64,000 nucleotides of DNA from Limnohabitans planktonicus II-D5 (GCF_001270065.2 NZ_LFYT02000006.1:124001-188000), one strand, 5' to 3'; shown: positions 29,145-37,821, counted from the first letter of the stretch. Translations and numbers: made by a program. Notes: generated by a model not told the origin, from the letters alone.

Positions 29145-29460
29145 GACATCCAGCGAATGCGCTGCGTTGCCGGTGGATCGATGTCAAATTCGAGAAAAAT
29201 GCCCACTTGCGCTGTGCTCCATGCCCACTCACACCCAGCATTTGCCCCTGGCTGGGCTGGGACAACATCAGGCCGTTTCGCAGGTAACGGAATTCGGCCC
29301 CTGTCAGCTTGGATGGTTTCTTGGTCAGGGCCGTGCAAATGGTTGGCGTCAAGCCTTCCAGGTCATCAATCGCCACCGCTTGGCCATAGGGTGTTTATTG
29401 CACCCGGTAGCCGTTGACAAGCCGCATGTTTTGCAAGCCCCCGTCTGTGTGGTGGTACAT
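29145..29460 (-). pseudogene. Broken XRE-family regulator
   Basis: Read from the ATG at 29460 the frame gives MYHHTDGGLQNMRLVNGYR, then a TAA stop at codon 22 (29395-29397), then TPYGQAVAIDDLEGLTP and the helix-turn-helix block LTGAEFRYLRNGLMLSQPS with MLGVSG. This is the layout of a common family of small XRE-type regulators that carry an MYHYTDCGL-type amino end. After the helix-turn-helix the similarity changes frame (a PPATQRIRWM segment is in another frame), indicating a frameshift. It lies 58 bp downstream of yoeB on the same strand. The nonsense codon plus frameshift mark it as decayed; the exact 3' limit is uncertain. Confidence 0.65.
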
Positions 29461-29518
29461 GGTCCTTTCTCCTATCAGTAACGCAGTGACAACAATTCCA
29501 GCCCCGGCGCTGGTTGGC

Positions 29519-29782
29519 TCAGTCGTCGTAGTGAAAGCGACAGGCCACGATCAACACAGACACTTCATCGGCTTCGTAAACCAGACGGTTGGTTTCATCG
29601 ATGCGCCTTGACCAAAACCCCGCCAAGTTGCCCACCAGGGGTTCGGGCTTGCCTATTCCTTCAAATGGATCGCGGCAAGCGGCATCGATCAGGGCGTTGA
29701 TTCGCTTTAGTGTTTTTCGGTCTTGCCCTTGCCACCAGGTGTAGGCGTCCCAGCCGTCAGGGGTAAAGCGAACCTCTCTCAT
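29519..29782 (-). CDS. yoeB: YoeB-family mRNA interferase toxin
   Basis: An 87-aa RelE-fold ribonuclease that cleaves mRNA on the ribosome. The amino block VRFTPDGWDAYTWWQGQDRK, the PEPLVGNLAGFWSRRI segment carrying the catalytic glutamate and arginine, and the carboxyl CRFHYDD with the key histidine are all present, so the toxin looks active. It overlaps the antitoxin gene by 4 bp (ATGA). Confidence 0.95.
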   Translation of the reverse strand: MREVRFTPDGWDAYTWWQGQDRKTLKRINALIDAACRDPFEGIGKPEPLVGNLAGFWSRRIDETNRLVYEADEVSVLIVACRFHYDD

Positions 29783-30033
29783 GCGTCTATCAGCTTGCGC
29801 CGCTTGGCCTTACCGGCTTTGGCTTGGTCGACAGACCGCATCAGGGCGCGGGCGTTGGCTGGGCTTGAAAGCAGGTAAAGCGTTTCCTGAATGGATGAAT
29901 ACGCCTGTTCAGACAGGATCACGGCGTTGCCCCCTTCACGCCTGTGAATCAGCGTAGGGGCTTGATCGTCAATCACTTGGTCAATCACCGCTTTGAGTGA
30001 GTTACGGGCATCGGTGTAGCTGATCACTTGCAT
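29779..30033 (-). CDS. yefM: YefM-family antitoxin
   Basis: An 84-aa Phd/YefM antitoxin starting MQVISYTDARNSLKAVIDQV, with the DNA-binding block HRREGGNAVILSEQAYSSIQETLYLL. It would neutralise YoeB and repress its own promoter; a promoter and a palindromic operator are visible immediately upstream. The frame stays open for another 123 codons upstream, but the promoter lies inside that stretch and the codon content is poor, so the short start is used. Confidence 0.94.
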   Translation of the reverse strand: MQVISYTDARNSLKAVIDQVIDDQAPTLIHRREGGNAVILSEQAYSSIQETLYLLSSPANARALMRSVDQAKAGKAKRRKLIDA

Positions 30034-30043
30034 GGTGGAAACC

Positions 30044-30061
30044 TGTTCAGGTAGTTGAACA
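30044..30061. promoter_or_regulatory. Candidate YefM-YoeB operator
   Basis: Perfect inverted repeat TGTTCA-N6-TGAACA, 10 bp upstream of the yefM ATG and just downstream of its predicted -10 box. Position fits autorepression by the antitoxin-toxin complex. Confidence 0.6.
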
Positions 30062-30064
30062 TCT

Positions 30065-30093
30065 ATTTTAAGGGCGCAGGCCAGGCCATGCAA
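30065..30093 (-). promoter_or_regulatory. Sigma70-type promoter of yefM-yoeB
   Basis: On the minus strand a TTGCAT -35 box (30088-30093) and a TAAAAT -10 box (30065-30070) are separated by exactly 17 bases, about 30 bp before the yefM start. Confidence 0.65.
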
Positions 30094-30569
30094 AGCGCCG
30101 CCGAAGGTGGGGCCATGGGGGTACCCTTTTCGCGGCCATTTCCGGGGCGGTCTATTGCAGGCCGGGGCCGTGCGGTAGTGGGTACCGGGTAAGGACACCG
30201 GGCCGGGGTCAGTCAGGCCACCGGCAACAGCCGGGGCGAAGGGCGCAGTACAGGGCAAGGCATGGGGCCAATTGAACGATTGAAGGGGCCGAAAAAAGCA
30301 GGGGCAATACAGGTCGCGCAGGCGGTCAAGGTAATCGGCCCATTGCTGAATCTGGTCAAAGCGTTTTTTCAGGTGGGCATGTCGCGTTTCTACATTCGGC
30401 ATCGGTCAACATGACGGGCTTCTCTCTGGTTTCATTGGGGGGTAGGGGAACAAAACACGTTTTTTCTTGTTCTCCCGTTTTTGTGCCACCAATTGTTCCC
30501 CCGCTTTGAGCTGGCTGCCAACGAACCGCACCGGACTAACTTGGACGATAGAACAGCGATTTCCCAATG
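30094..30569. other. Accessory intergenic stretch with no supported gene
   Basis: Between the yefM promoter and the tRNA-Met terminator. The minus strand is open from 30402 and begins with a plausible peptide (MPNVETRHAHLKKRFDQIQQ) that soon turns into proline-rich, low-quality sequence, so it may be a fragment of a decayed gene. A GGGGAACAA / TTGTTCCCC pair at 30445-30453 and 30493-30501 forms an inverted repeat. Nothing else could be recognised. Confidence 0.4.
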
Positions 30570-30603
30570 AAAAAAGCCGTTCACTGGATGTCAGTGAACG
30601 GCC
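30570..30603 (-). terminator. Rho-independent terminator of tRNA-Met
   Basis: A perfect 11-bp stem GCCGTTCACTG / CAGTGAACGGC with a 5-base loop, followed on the minus strand by six T residues, 14 bases beyond the tRNA. Confidence 0.9.
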
Positions 30604-30616
30604 TTGGATCGTGTTC

Positions 30617-30693
30617 TGGTGGTGATAGGTGGATTTGAACCACCGACATCAGCATTATGAATGCTGCGCTCTAACCAACTGAGCTATATCACC
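30617..30693 (-). tRNA. tRNA-Met (anticodon CAT, elongator type)
   Basis: The minus strand reads GGTGATATAGCTCAGTTGG and ends TATCACC-A-CCA. The anticodon stem CAGCA/TGCTG holds loop TTCATAA, anticodon CAT. The acceptor begins with a paired G-C, unlike initiator tRNA, so it is the elongator or an isoleucine-reading CAT species. A toxin-antitoxin patch lies just downstream. Confidence 0.95.
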
Positions 30694-30806
30694 TTTAAAC
30701 CAACTTCATGGCAAACTGTCATGAAGTGGATGACGCGTGTCATCAAGCCCATTATTCTACACATAAATTTGACGAAAAAAGCCATCCTCGGCGCAAGAAA
30801 ACCCAG

Positions 30807-31625
30807 ATGACCTCAAAAAATTCAAAGGATGAGACGTTCGCAACACAGGCTGCCCAAGTGATTTGGGAACTGTGGCAATCGGGTCAGACACGCCAAGCCC
30901 TGCCTGAAACCTGCAAACCCTTGACCGCGATACAAGGCTACCAGGCGCAAGCCCAGTTGCCCATGGTGTCTGGCCGTGCTGTGGTGGGCTGGAAGATTGC
31001 AGCCACCAGCAGCAATGGCCAGGCCCACATCAACGTGAGCAGTCCTTTGGCAGGGCGCTTGTTGTCGGGACAGGTGTTTGAAAGCGGGGCCGCCGTGCCA
31101 TCAAAGGGCAACCGCATGCGGGTGGCCGAGCCGGAATTTGCCTTCACGATGGGCCAAGACCTGACACCGAAAACAGAACCTTACAGTGTGGCCGAAGTCA
31201 TGGCCGCCGTGGCCACACTGCATCCGGCCATCGAAGTGCCGGACTCGCGGCTCGAGCCATTTACCGAAGCGGGAGAGGCCCAATTGCTGGCCGACAACGC
31301 TTGCGCACGTCATTTCGTGCTGGGGCCAGCCGCTCCCGAGGGGTGGCAAAACACCGATTTGAGCCAGCATGAAGTGCACTCACAAGTGATGCAGGGCGAA
31401 AGCCTGCGTTACATCCGCAAAGGCTCAGGCGCTTGGGTCTTGGGTGATCCACGCATGGCCTTGACCTGGCTGGCAAACCAGCTGTCGAGTCTGGGCATCA
31501 CGCTTCAAAAAGGGCATGTGGTCACCACCGGCACCTGCATGGTCCCCCTGGAATTGGAACCCGGTGAAACCGCACATGCTGACTTTGGCGTGCTGGGGCA
31601 AGTGAACATGCATTTTTCAGACTAG
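30807..31625 (+). CDS. 2-keto-4-pentenoate hydratase-family protein (MhpD-like)
   Basis: A 272-aa protein of the fumarylacetoacetase-like fold that includes MhpD and related hydratases of aromatic meta-cleavage. Visible blocks are VVGWKIAATS near residue 58, the metal site region RVAEPEFAFTMG near 110, HPAIEVPDSR near 140 and LGDPRMALTWLANQL near the carboxyl end. The start MTSKNSKDE is used; an upstream in-frame ATG would start close to tRNA-Met. No other meta-cleavage genes are adjacent, so its substrate is open. Confidence 0.82.
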   Translation: MTSKNSKDETFATQAAQVIWELWQSGQTRQALPETCKPLTAIQGYQAQAQLPMVSGRAVVGWKIAATSSNGQAHINVSSPLAGRLLSGQVFESGAAVPSKGNRMRVAEPEFAFTMGQDLTPKTEPYSVAEVMAAVATLHPAIEVPDSRLEPFTEAGEAQLLADNACARHFVLGPAAPEGWQNTDLSQHEVHSQVMQGESLRYIRKGSGAWVLGDPRMALTWLANQLSSLGITLQKGHVVTTGTCMVPLELEPGETAHADFGVLGQVNMHFSD

Positions 31626-31954
31626 CCCACCTGCACGGTGATGGGCAGCAACATGCGCCGTGTGCCCAGCCAAAGGTTGGCCACATAAGCCCCACAACAA
31701 GCGCCGGCCAATGCTGCCCCAATGCGTGACGATGCATCTTGTTGACGGGACCTGCTGTGGGCAAGGGACGAACGCATCAACACAGGACAGACCACGGAGT
31801 CACCCAGATGACTGAGTACATGCCACGAACCCTGCGGGTCTGGGCGACACTGACCATTGGCAAGCCCTTTGGACTTTAAGGTGTGAACTTGAACATGGGG
31901 TCTTGAAAACTGCCCTTCAACCTCCTGCCTCCCCCCACTCAACGGAGTACCTTC
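31626..31954. other. Intergenic region without a supported gene
   Basis: About 330 bp between the hydratase-family gene and the glutathione transferase gene. A minus-strand frame ending at 31622 has a hydrophobic tail (GAALAGACCGAYVANLWLG) that might be a decayed membrane protein end, but no start or family match can be defended. A GGAG precedes the following ATG. Confidence 0.4.
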
Positions 31955-32653
31955 ATGCTGAAATTCTTCTTCAACGCCGCCCCCAACCCCATGAAGATCG
32001 CCCTGCTGCTCGAAGAGCTGGGTCTGCCTTTTGAAGCCGTGCCCGTGGACACGCGCAAGGGCGAACAATTTGCGCCAGACTTTTTGGCCATCAACCCCAA
32101 CGCCAAAGTGCCTGCCATCACCGATGGTGACGTGACCGTGTTCGACAGCAACGCCATCTTGTTGTACTTGGCCGAGCGCGAACAAAAATTCATGCCTGGT
32201 GTGGCACAAGCCAAAGAGCGCGGCGCAGCCCTGTCTTGGTTGCTTTTCATCGCGAGCGGCATCGGGCCGTTTTCGGGTCAATCGGTGCACTTTCGCCATG
32301 CCGCACCCGAACCCAAAGACTATGCTTTGAACCGCTACGACTTTGAAGCGCACCGCCACTGGAGCGTGCTGGAAAAGCATTTGGCGCAAAACACTTACAT
32401 GCTGGGCGAGCACTACAGCATCGTCGACATGGCCCTGTGGGGCTGGGCCCGCATGCTGCCTTATGTGTTGGGCACGGGGGAAGCTACCTGGACGCAGTAC
32501 CCCCACATCAAACGCGTGCTGGATCTGGTCAACGCCCGCCCGGCCGCGCAACGTGCCGAAGCCTTCAAAACGAAATACACCTTCAAGACCGAAATGGATG
32601 CGGACGCCAAGAAGTTCATGTTCCCGCAAAACGAGCGGCTGAACAAGGCCTGA
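31955..32653 (+). CDS. Glutathione S-transferase (Ure2p/YfcG-like)
   Basis: A 232-aa two-domain protein: thioredoxin-like domain with NPMKIALLLEELGLPFEAVP, INPNAKVPAITDGD and the glutathione-binding VFDSNAILLYLAE, followed by an all-helical domain. Related E. coli YfcG and YghU act as disulfide-bond reductases. The gene is a single plus-strand unit facing the long minus-strand catabolic operon; a detoxification role is inferred only. Confidence 0.9.
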   Translation: MLKFFFNAAPNPMKIALLLEELGLPFEAVPVDTRKGEQFAPDFLAINPNAKVPAITDGDVTVFDSNAILLYLAEREQKFMPGVAQAKERGAALSWLLFIASGIGPFSGQSVHFRHAAPEPKDYALNRYDFEAHRHWSVLEKHLAQNTYMLGEHYSIVDMALWGWARMLPYVLGTGEATWTQYPHIKRVLDLVNARPAAQRAEAFKTKYTFKTEMDADAKKFMFPQNERLNKA

Positions 32654-32756
32654 GCCCAAAGCTCAGCCCAGACGTGGTGGCGGCGATGTCAACCATCGCC
32701 CACAGGGGGGCCCTTCGATGGGATCGCATCGCCCGAGGGGCTTGCGTTCATGACTT

Positions 32757-34007
32757 CTATTTCATCGTCTGAAGCGAAAAGCCCGCGATTTTTTTGTAGT
32801 CCTCTGAAATTTGCCGCAACTCGGCCTGACTGATCACGTCGTCAATGTGGCGAAACGGTTTGCCTTGTGTCAGTTCATCGACCTTGATGTTGATGAAGTC
32901 CGGCGGCGTGCTGCGGTTGGTCAAGACCACCTGGGTGGTCAATGGCCTGCGCACAGTTTCGTAACGATGCAGGGCCTGCACCCAATCACCGCCTGGTGGG
33001 ATCTGGGCCAATTCGTCGGCCAAGGTGCGTGCATCCACCAGCGCTTGCGCCGAACCATTGGAGCCACGCGGATACATGGGGTGCGCTGCATCGCCCAGCA
33101 AGGTGACGCGCCCAAACGTCCATTGCGCAACAGGATCCTTGTCCACCATCGGGTATTCCAAAATCGAATCGGCCTTGGCGATCAATTCGGGCACGTTCAG
33201 CCAATCAAAGGTCCAGTCCTTGAACAAGGGCAAGACATCTTCCAGTCGACCTTGGCGGTTCCAGTCGTTGGGGCTTTCGTTTTGCAAGCCGATTTCAGCC
33301 ACCCAGTTGATCAGCTGGGTGCCTTGCCCGTCAATGTTGTCAGCAATCGGGTAAATCACCATCTTGCCGGTGTCGATCGAGCCCACCCGCATATAGCTTT
33401 TGCCCGTCAGGATCGGCTTGTGCCGCGTGACGCCGCGCCAGGTGTTGATGCCATTGAATGCCACTTTCTCATTCGGGTAAAACACCCGGCGCACCGCCGA
33501 GTTGACGCCGTCCGCTGCCACCACCACACCAGTGCGCACCGCTGGCAAAGTTTGACCTTGCGCATCGGTGAAGAAAAGCGTCACACCCGTTTCGTCCTGA
33601 TGCAGGCTGGCAAAGCGGTGCCCCGTGTGCACCCGCTCAGCACCCAAGCGCTGCACCGCCGCGTCCCACAAAATCTTGTGCAGCTTGCCCCTGTGAATGC
33701 CCACCTCAGGCAGCGCATAACCGGCATGGCGACCTCGCAGTTCGCTGTAAATGAACTGGCCATAGCGGTTGTAGAACACGCTTTCGTAGTTTTCAATGCC
33801 TGCGGCCTCCACCGATTCGGCCAAACCCAACGCCGCCAACTCGCGCATGGCATGCGGCAACACGGTGATACCCACCCCGATCTCGTTGACTTGGGGCACC
33901 GCTTCAAACACATCACACACCACACCGCGGTGGTGCAAATGCAGCGCCAAAGCCAAACCCCCAATGCCACCGCCCACGATGGCGATGTCTGCTGTTCTTT
34001 GTGTCAT
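32757..34007 (-). CDS. PhzS-like FAD-dependent monooxygenase
   Basis: A 416-aa class A flavoprotein monooxygenase. The FAD-binding GGGIGGLALALHLHHRG is near residue 12, the DG motif VVAADGVNSAVRR near 165, and the second FAD block LLGDAAHPMYPRGSNGSAQ near 300. Overall pattern, including WRGVT, NWVAEIG and WNRQGRLEDVLP, matches Pseudomonas PhzS, which hydroxylates a nitrogen heterocycle. It is the last gene of the GntR-led operon, 23 bp after a Bug receptor, so it may hydroxylate the compound imported by that system. Actual substrate unknown. Confidence 0.87.
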   Translation of the reverse strand: MTQRTADIAIVGGGIGGLALALHLHHRGVVCDVFEAVPQVNEIGVGITVLPHAMRELAALGLAESVEAAGIENYESVFYNRYGQFIYSELRGRHAGYALPEVGIHRGKLHKILWDAAVQRLGAERVHTGHRFASLHQDETGVTLFFTDAQGQTLPAVRTGVVVAADGVNSAVRRVFYPNEKVAFNGINTWRGVTRHKPILTGKSYMRVGSIDTGKMVIYPIADNIDGQGTQLINWVAEIGLQNESPNDWNRQGRLEDVLPLFKDWTFDWLNVPELIAKADSILEYPMVDKDPVAQWTFGRVTLLGDAAHPMYPRGSNGSAQALVDARTLADELAQIPPGGDWVQALHRYETVRRPLTTQVVLTNRSTPPDFINIKVDELTQGKPFRHIDDVISQAELRQISEDYKKIAGFSLQTMK

Positions 34008-34030
34008 ATGCACCCTTGAATCCAAGCCCT

Positions 34031-35020
34031 TCAATCGGCTGAAATTTGTTTGGAACGAATCACATGGCCCCAACGCGGGTAGTCTTTGGCCACCAAGGTG
34101 CCCAACTCGGCCGGGGTGGAGGTGCTGGCATCCATGCCCGCTCGGGCCAGCAGTTCCTTGACATCGTTTTGGCGGATGATGGCCGAAATTTCGGCATTTA
34201 ACCGGGTCACCACCGCAGCCGGTGTTTTGCTGGGCGCATAAAACGCGTACCAAAGGTCAACGTCTATGCGCTGGATGCCGACCTCGGCAAAGGTAGGCAC
34301 TTCCGGGGCCACGGGATGCCGCTTTTGGCTGCCCACTGCCAGCGCCACCAAGCGACCGCTTTTGACAAACCCGGCGGCCACATGCACTGGCAAAAATCCA
34401 GCCTGAACTTCACCCGCCAACAAATCTTGCGTGTAACCCGCCGTGCCGCGATAAGGCACATGCAACATGAAGGTGTCGGTCTCGAGTTTGAACAATTCCA
34501 TGGCCATGTGGTGGGGGGTGCCCACACCGGGCGAACCAAAATTCAAACGACCCGGCTGGGCCTTGGCCATGCGCACCAAGTCACTGGCGGACTTCACACC
34601 GGTTTTGGGATGGGCCACCAACATCAAGGTGCCGTAGGCCGTCATGCCAATGGGCGCAAAGTCGGTGACCGGGTTGTAGCTGCTCTTGGCGCTCATTTGT
34701 GTGGCCATCAGCATGGTGTTGGCCGTGATCAACAGGGTGTGGCCATCAGGGACCGATTTGGCCACCGCATCCGAGCCAATGTTGCCGCTGGCACCCGCTT
34801 GGTTTTGCACCAACACCGGTTGGCCCAAGCGCTCACTCAGGCGCGGTGCCACGGCCCGGGCAATCGTGTCCATGCCGGTGCCCGGCGTGAAGGGCACGAT
34901 GATTTTGATGGGCTGGGTGGGGTAAGGCGCTGCGGTCTGGGCTTGCGCAGCGCCCATGAGCACGAAGGCCGTCAAAGCAACCAGGCAAGCCCGGCTATGG
35001 CGAAGTGAAGGAAATGTCAT
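34031..35020 (-). CDS. tctC: Bug/TctC-family tripartite tricarboxylate receptor
   Basis: A 329-aa periplasmic binding protein with a signal peptide ending in AQAQ near residue 28 and the family blocks YPTQPIKIIVPFTPGTGMDT and VLVQNQAGASGNIGSDAVA. No TctA/TctB membrane genes are nearby, which is usual for the many orphan Bug proteins of Burkholderiales. Ligands of the family are carboxylates, amides and small cyclic compounds such as nicotinate. It sits between a GNAT gene and the monooxygenase in the catabolic operon. Confidence 0.92.
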   Translation of the reverse strand: MTFPSLRHSRACLVALTAFVLMGAAQAQTAAPYPTQPIKIIVPFTPGTGMDTIARAVAPRLSERLGQPVLVQNQAGASGNIGSDAVAKSVPDGHTLLITANTMLMATQMSAKSSYNPVTDFAPIGMTAYGTLMLVAHPKTGVKSASDLVRMAKAQPGRLNFGSPGVGTPHHMAMELFKLETDTFMLHVPYRGTAGYTQDLLAGEVQAGFLPVHVAAGFVKSGRLVALAVGSQKRHPVAPEVPTFAEVGIQRIDVDLWYAFYAPSKTPAAVVTRLNAEISAIIRQNDVKELLARAGMDASTSTPAELGTLVAKDYPRWGHVIRSKQISAD

Positions 35021-35035
35021 CGAAGTCTCCTGTCG

Positions 35036-35527
35036 TTAAATGTTCAGGTCCAGCGCCCAATACTGCCCCACCAGATCGTGTCCAAACGAATGGTGCTTTT
35101 CTTCAGACACCAACACAAAACCCGCAGTTTGGTAGATGCGGCGTGCCGCATGCAGGATGTCGTTGGTCCACAAAGTCAGTTTTTGATAGCCCCGGTCTTT
35201 GGCAAAAGCGATGCATTCCTGCGTCAGGCGTCGACCCAGACCCGTGCCGCGCATCTCGGGCTCCACATACAGCAAGCGCAGTTTGGCTTCAGTGTCCGAG
35301 ACCTTGACCACAAAGGCCGAGCCCACCACCTGGCCTTCGCACTCGGCAATCCAGGCGTTTTCTTTGGCGGGGTCCAGGTTGTTGACGTAGTGCGCAGCGA
35401 TCTCGGCCACCAAGGCTTCGAAGGTGCCATCCCAGCCGTATTCTTGGGCGTACAAAATGCCCTGACGGTGCGCCACCCAACCGATGTCGCCCACTCGCAG
35501 GCCGCGCAAAACGATGTGGGGTGTCAT
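35036..35527 (-). CDS. GNAT-family acetyltransferase
   Basis: A 163-aa acyltransferase. The CoA-binding motif A is LYVEPEMRGTGLGRRLTQEC near residue 92, followed by YQKLTLWTN and the TAGFVLVSEEKHHSFG end. It resembles GNAT domains fused to or paired with MarR regulators. Its start overlaps the upstream lyase gene stop by 4 bp, so it is translated with the operon. It could acetylate an amine intermediate or serve protection; unresolved. Confidence 0.88.
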   Translation of the reverse strand: MTPHIVLRGLRVGDIGWVAHRQGILYAQEYGWDGTFEALVAEIAAHYVNNLDPAKENAWIAECEGQVVGSAFVVKVSDTEAKLRLLYVEPEMRGTGLGRRLTQECIAFAKDRGYQKLTLWTNDILHAARRIYQTAGFVLVSEEKHHSFGHDLVGQYWALDLNI

Positions 35528-36420
35528 GACTTTTCACCGATTTCGTAGCGTTGCCCCAGCGCCAGCAATTGAGGCGTTTCAATGACCGCGTTCAGGCCAT
35601 CGAAGTCCAGCATCTGATCTTGCCAGGGCCGCGTGGTCTGGTGGGCGTGCAAGCTCGCATAGTAGCCCTGCAAGGTGTGCAGCACCGCCCGCGCGGTGCC
35701 GCCCGGAAAGATCACGATCTTGAAGCCACGCTCGCCCAACTCAGCCGCGCTTTGCACCGGCGTCTTGCCGCCTTCGACCATGTTGGCCAAGAGCGGCACA
35801 CGCTTGGCAAACTGGGCGCAGGCACGGGTCATTTGTTCATCGGAGCGCAGGGCTTCGATGAACAGTGCATCCACCCCACATTCGAGGTAACGCTCGGCCC
35901 GCTCCAGCGCTGCGTCCAGGCCTTCGACCGCCACCGCATCGGTGCGCGCCAGGATCAAGGTGTTCTTGTCATGGCGGGCATCGAGTGCAGAACGCAGTTT
36001 GCCCTGCATCTCGGCCACGGGCACCACACCTTTGCCGTCCAGGTGGCCGCAGCGTTTGGGGAAGGTCTGATCCTCGATCTGGATCATGGCGGCCCCGGCC
36101 CGCTCAAAGTCGCGCACGGTGCGTTGGGTGTTGAGCGCGTTGCCAAAGCCGGTGTCGGCGTCCACGATCACGGGAATGCTCACCCGGTCGGTGATGTGCG
36201 CCAAGGTTTGCGCAACTTCGGTGGCGGTGGTCAGACCAATGTCGGATCGGCCCAATCGCGTGTAGGCGATCGATGCGCCCGACAGGTACACGGCTTCAAA
36301 ACCGGCTTGCTGCGCGACCAGCGCGGTGAGTGCGTCGTACACACCGGGGGCGAGCAAGGCCTGGTCTTGTTGCAGCCGCTTTGCCAAAAGGGATTGGACC
36401 AAAGGGTGTGGCTGGCTCAT
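35524..36420 (-). CDS. Isocitrate lyase/PEP mutase-family C-C lyase
   Basis: A 298-aa TIM-barrel enzyme. The substrate loop YLSGASIAYTRLGRSDIGL near residue 45, metal site VDADTGFGN near 88, and the catalytic cysteine loop PKRCGHLDGKG near 120 match 2-methylisocitrate lyase and 2,3-dimethylmalate lyase. Such enzymes cleave a 2-hydroxy dicarboxylate to pyruvate or glyoxylate plus a shorter acid. It overlaps both neighbours by 4 bp. With the LeuCD-like hydratase upstream it forms a hydratase-lyase pair like that of dimethylmaleate breakdown; the particular substrate is inferred. Confidence 0.9.
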   Translation of the reverse strand: MSQPHPLVQSLLAKRLQQDQALLAPGVYDALTALVAQQAGFEAVYLSGASIAYTRLGRSDIGLTTATEVAQTLAHITDRVSIPVIVDADTGFGNALNTQRTVRDFERAGAAMIQIEDQTFPKRCGHLDGKGVVPVAEMQGKLRSALDARHDKNTLILARTDAVAVEGLDAALERAERYLECGVDALFIEALRSDEQMTRACAQFAKRVPLLANMVEGGKTPVQSAAELGERGFKIVIFPGGTARAVLHTLQGYYASLHAHQTTRPWQDQMLDFDGLNAVIETPQLLALGQRYEIGEKS

Positions 36421-37817
36421 GGCGTGTCTTTCAAAAGTTGTTGTGCGGTGTGCGCTGCAATGTGACCACCCGCGATGGCGCTGAGCAAACCATTGCCCGA
36501 CAAATAACCCCAGACTTCTTGGCCCGACACGCCCCGTGCTGCACCGCCTGCGGCCAGCACATTGGGCAAAGGGGTGCCGTCCTGGCGCAACACGCGGGCT
36601 TGCGCGTCGATGTCCAAACCGCCTTGGGTGTGGAACAAAGCGCCCGTGACTTTGATGGCGTGAAACGGGGCTTGCAAAGCGCGTTTGAAGTGACGGCCCG
36701 TGGACTGGTCGGTGCCGGGTTGCACGGCGTTCAAGCTGGCTTGTAAAACGTCTGACGGGCACCCGATGAGTTGCGCCAGTGCCACCGCATCGCCTGCGTG
36801 CTGCACCGCGCCCGCACCTTGCGCCGCCACAAAATCCGGAAAGTCTTGTGCAAAGGCCAGCAGCGCATCGTCAAACACATTCCAGGCCACGCCACCCGGC
36901 TGCGCCAGCACATGCACTGCCGCCTCGGAGTAGCCTTGGGTTTCGTCGTGAAAGCGTTGGCCTTGTGCGTTGATCTGCACGCCGCCTTCCATCATCAGCG
37001 CCCACGAGATCAATGCCCCTTGTGGCACGGCCCAAGAGCCGTGGCCTTGGTACGCGCCCAAGTCGGCCAGGCGTGCGCCCAGTTGTTGGCCCCAGGCAAT
37101 GGCACTGCCGTCGTTGCCCACATGGCCCGCATAAGTGGCCTCGGCCATTTCGGGCAGCATCTCTTTCACCATGGCCGTGGCCCCGCCAAAACCGTTGCAG
37201 GCCAAGATCACCGCATCACAGCGGATGCGCTCGGTCTGGCCATCGGGCCTGACAAAACCCACACCGTGGATGCGCTGCGCGTCGTCGGCCCACAGCTCGG
37301 TGACTTGCGCTTGTGTGAGCACCACCACGCCGGCGGCGTCGGCTGCCGCTTGCAGGCGGCTCATCAGACCGGCACCGGTTTTTTCGGGCACGGCGTGCAT
37401 GCGGTGGGCGCTGTGGCCGGGGTACAAAAAGTTGTCCAGCACCTGCCAGGGCAAGCCGTGGTGATTGGCCAGTGCGTCCATGGCGGGGCCGATATGCTGG
37501 GCATAGGCTTGCAACAGGTGGGGTGCGGCTTGGCCATGGGCCTTGGCCTGAATGTCTGATGCGAACAAGTCCACGCTGTCGGTGATGCCTTGGGCTTGTT
37601 GCGCTTGCGTGCAGGGGGCCGGGATGAAGCCAGAGGACAAAGCGGTGGAGCCTGCGGCAAAGGCATCGCGCTCCAGCACCACACAGTCCACGCCCAAACG
37701 GTACAAAGCCAGCGCTGCTGTGAGCCCACAAGCACCAGCGCCCACAATCACCACCGGTGTGTGGTCCTCGGCTTGCAAATCAGCAGCCAGACGAACTTGC
37801 GGCAGCGGCGCGTTCAT
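36417..37817 (-). CDS. FAD-dependent dehydrogenase (fumarate reductase/tricarballylate dehydrogenase-like)
   Basis: A 466-aa flavoprotein. The dinucleotide site VVIVGAGACGLTAALALYR is near residue 22, the substrate/FAD region has GSTALSSGFIPAPCTQ, and the carboxyl block has GGLDIDAQARVLR with LAAGGAARGVSG. The layout is that of succinate/fumarate or TcuA-type flavoproteins that interconvert saturated and unsaturated di- or tricarboxylates. It starts 4 bp after the amidohydrolase gene and overlaps the lyase gene by 4 bp. It could desaturate a succinate-like intermediate to the maleate form. Confidence 0.85.
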   Translation of the reverse strand: MNAPLPQVRLAADLQAEDHTPVVIVGAGACGLTAALALYRLGVDCVVLERDAFAAGSTALSSGFIPAPCTQAQQAQGITDSVDLFASDIQAKAHGQAAPHLLQAYAQHIGPAMDALANHHGLPWQVLDNFLYPGHSAHRMHAVPEKTGAGLMSRLQAAADAAGVVVLTQAQVTELWADDAQRIHGVGFVRPDGQTERIRCDAVILACNGFGGATAMVKEMLPEMAEATYAGHVGNDGSAIAWGQQLGARLADLGAYQGHGSWAVPQGALISWALMMEGGVQINAQGQRFHDETQGYSEAAVHVLAQPGGVAWNVFDDALLAFAQDFPDFVAAQGAGAVQHAGDAVALAQLIGCPSDVLQASLNAVQPGTDQSTGRHFKRALQAPFHAIKVTGALFHTQGGLDIDAQARVLRQDGTPLPNVLAAGGAARGVSGQEVWGYLSGNGLLSAIAGGHIAAHTAQQLLKDTP

Positions 37818-37821
37818 GACC

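Noticed and set aside
30034..30402. Amino-terminal extension of YefM by 123 residues
   Set aside because: A well-spaced promoter and operator lie inside it and the translated sequence is proline-rich without similarity; the short form matches YefM in length.
30617..30693. Attachment site duplication of tRNA-Met
   Set aside because: No second copy of the tRNA 3' end could be seen at the other side of the accessory patch, so an att site is not claimed.
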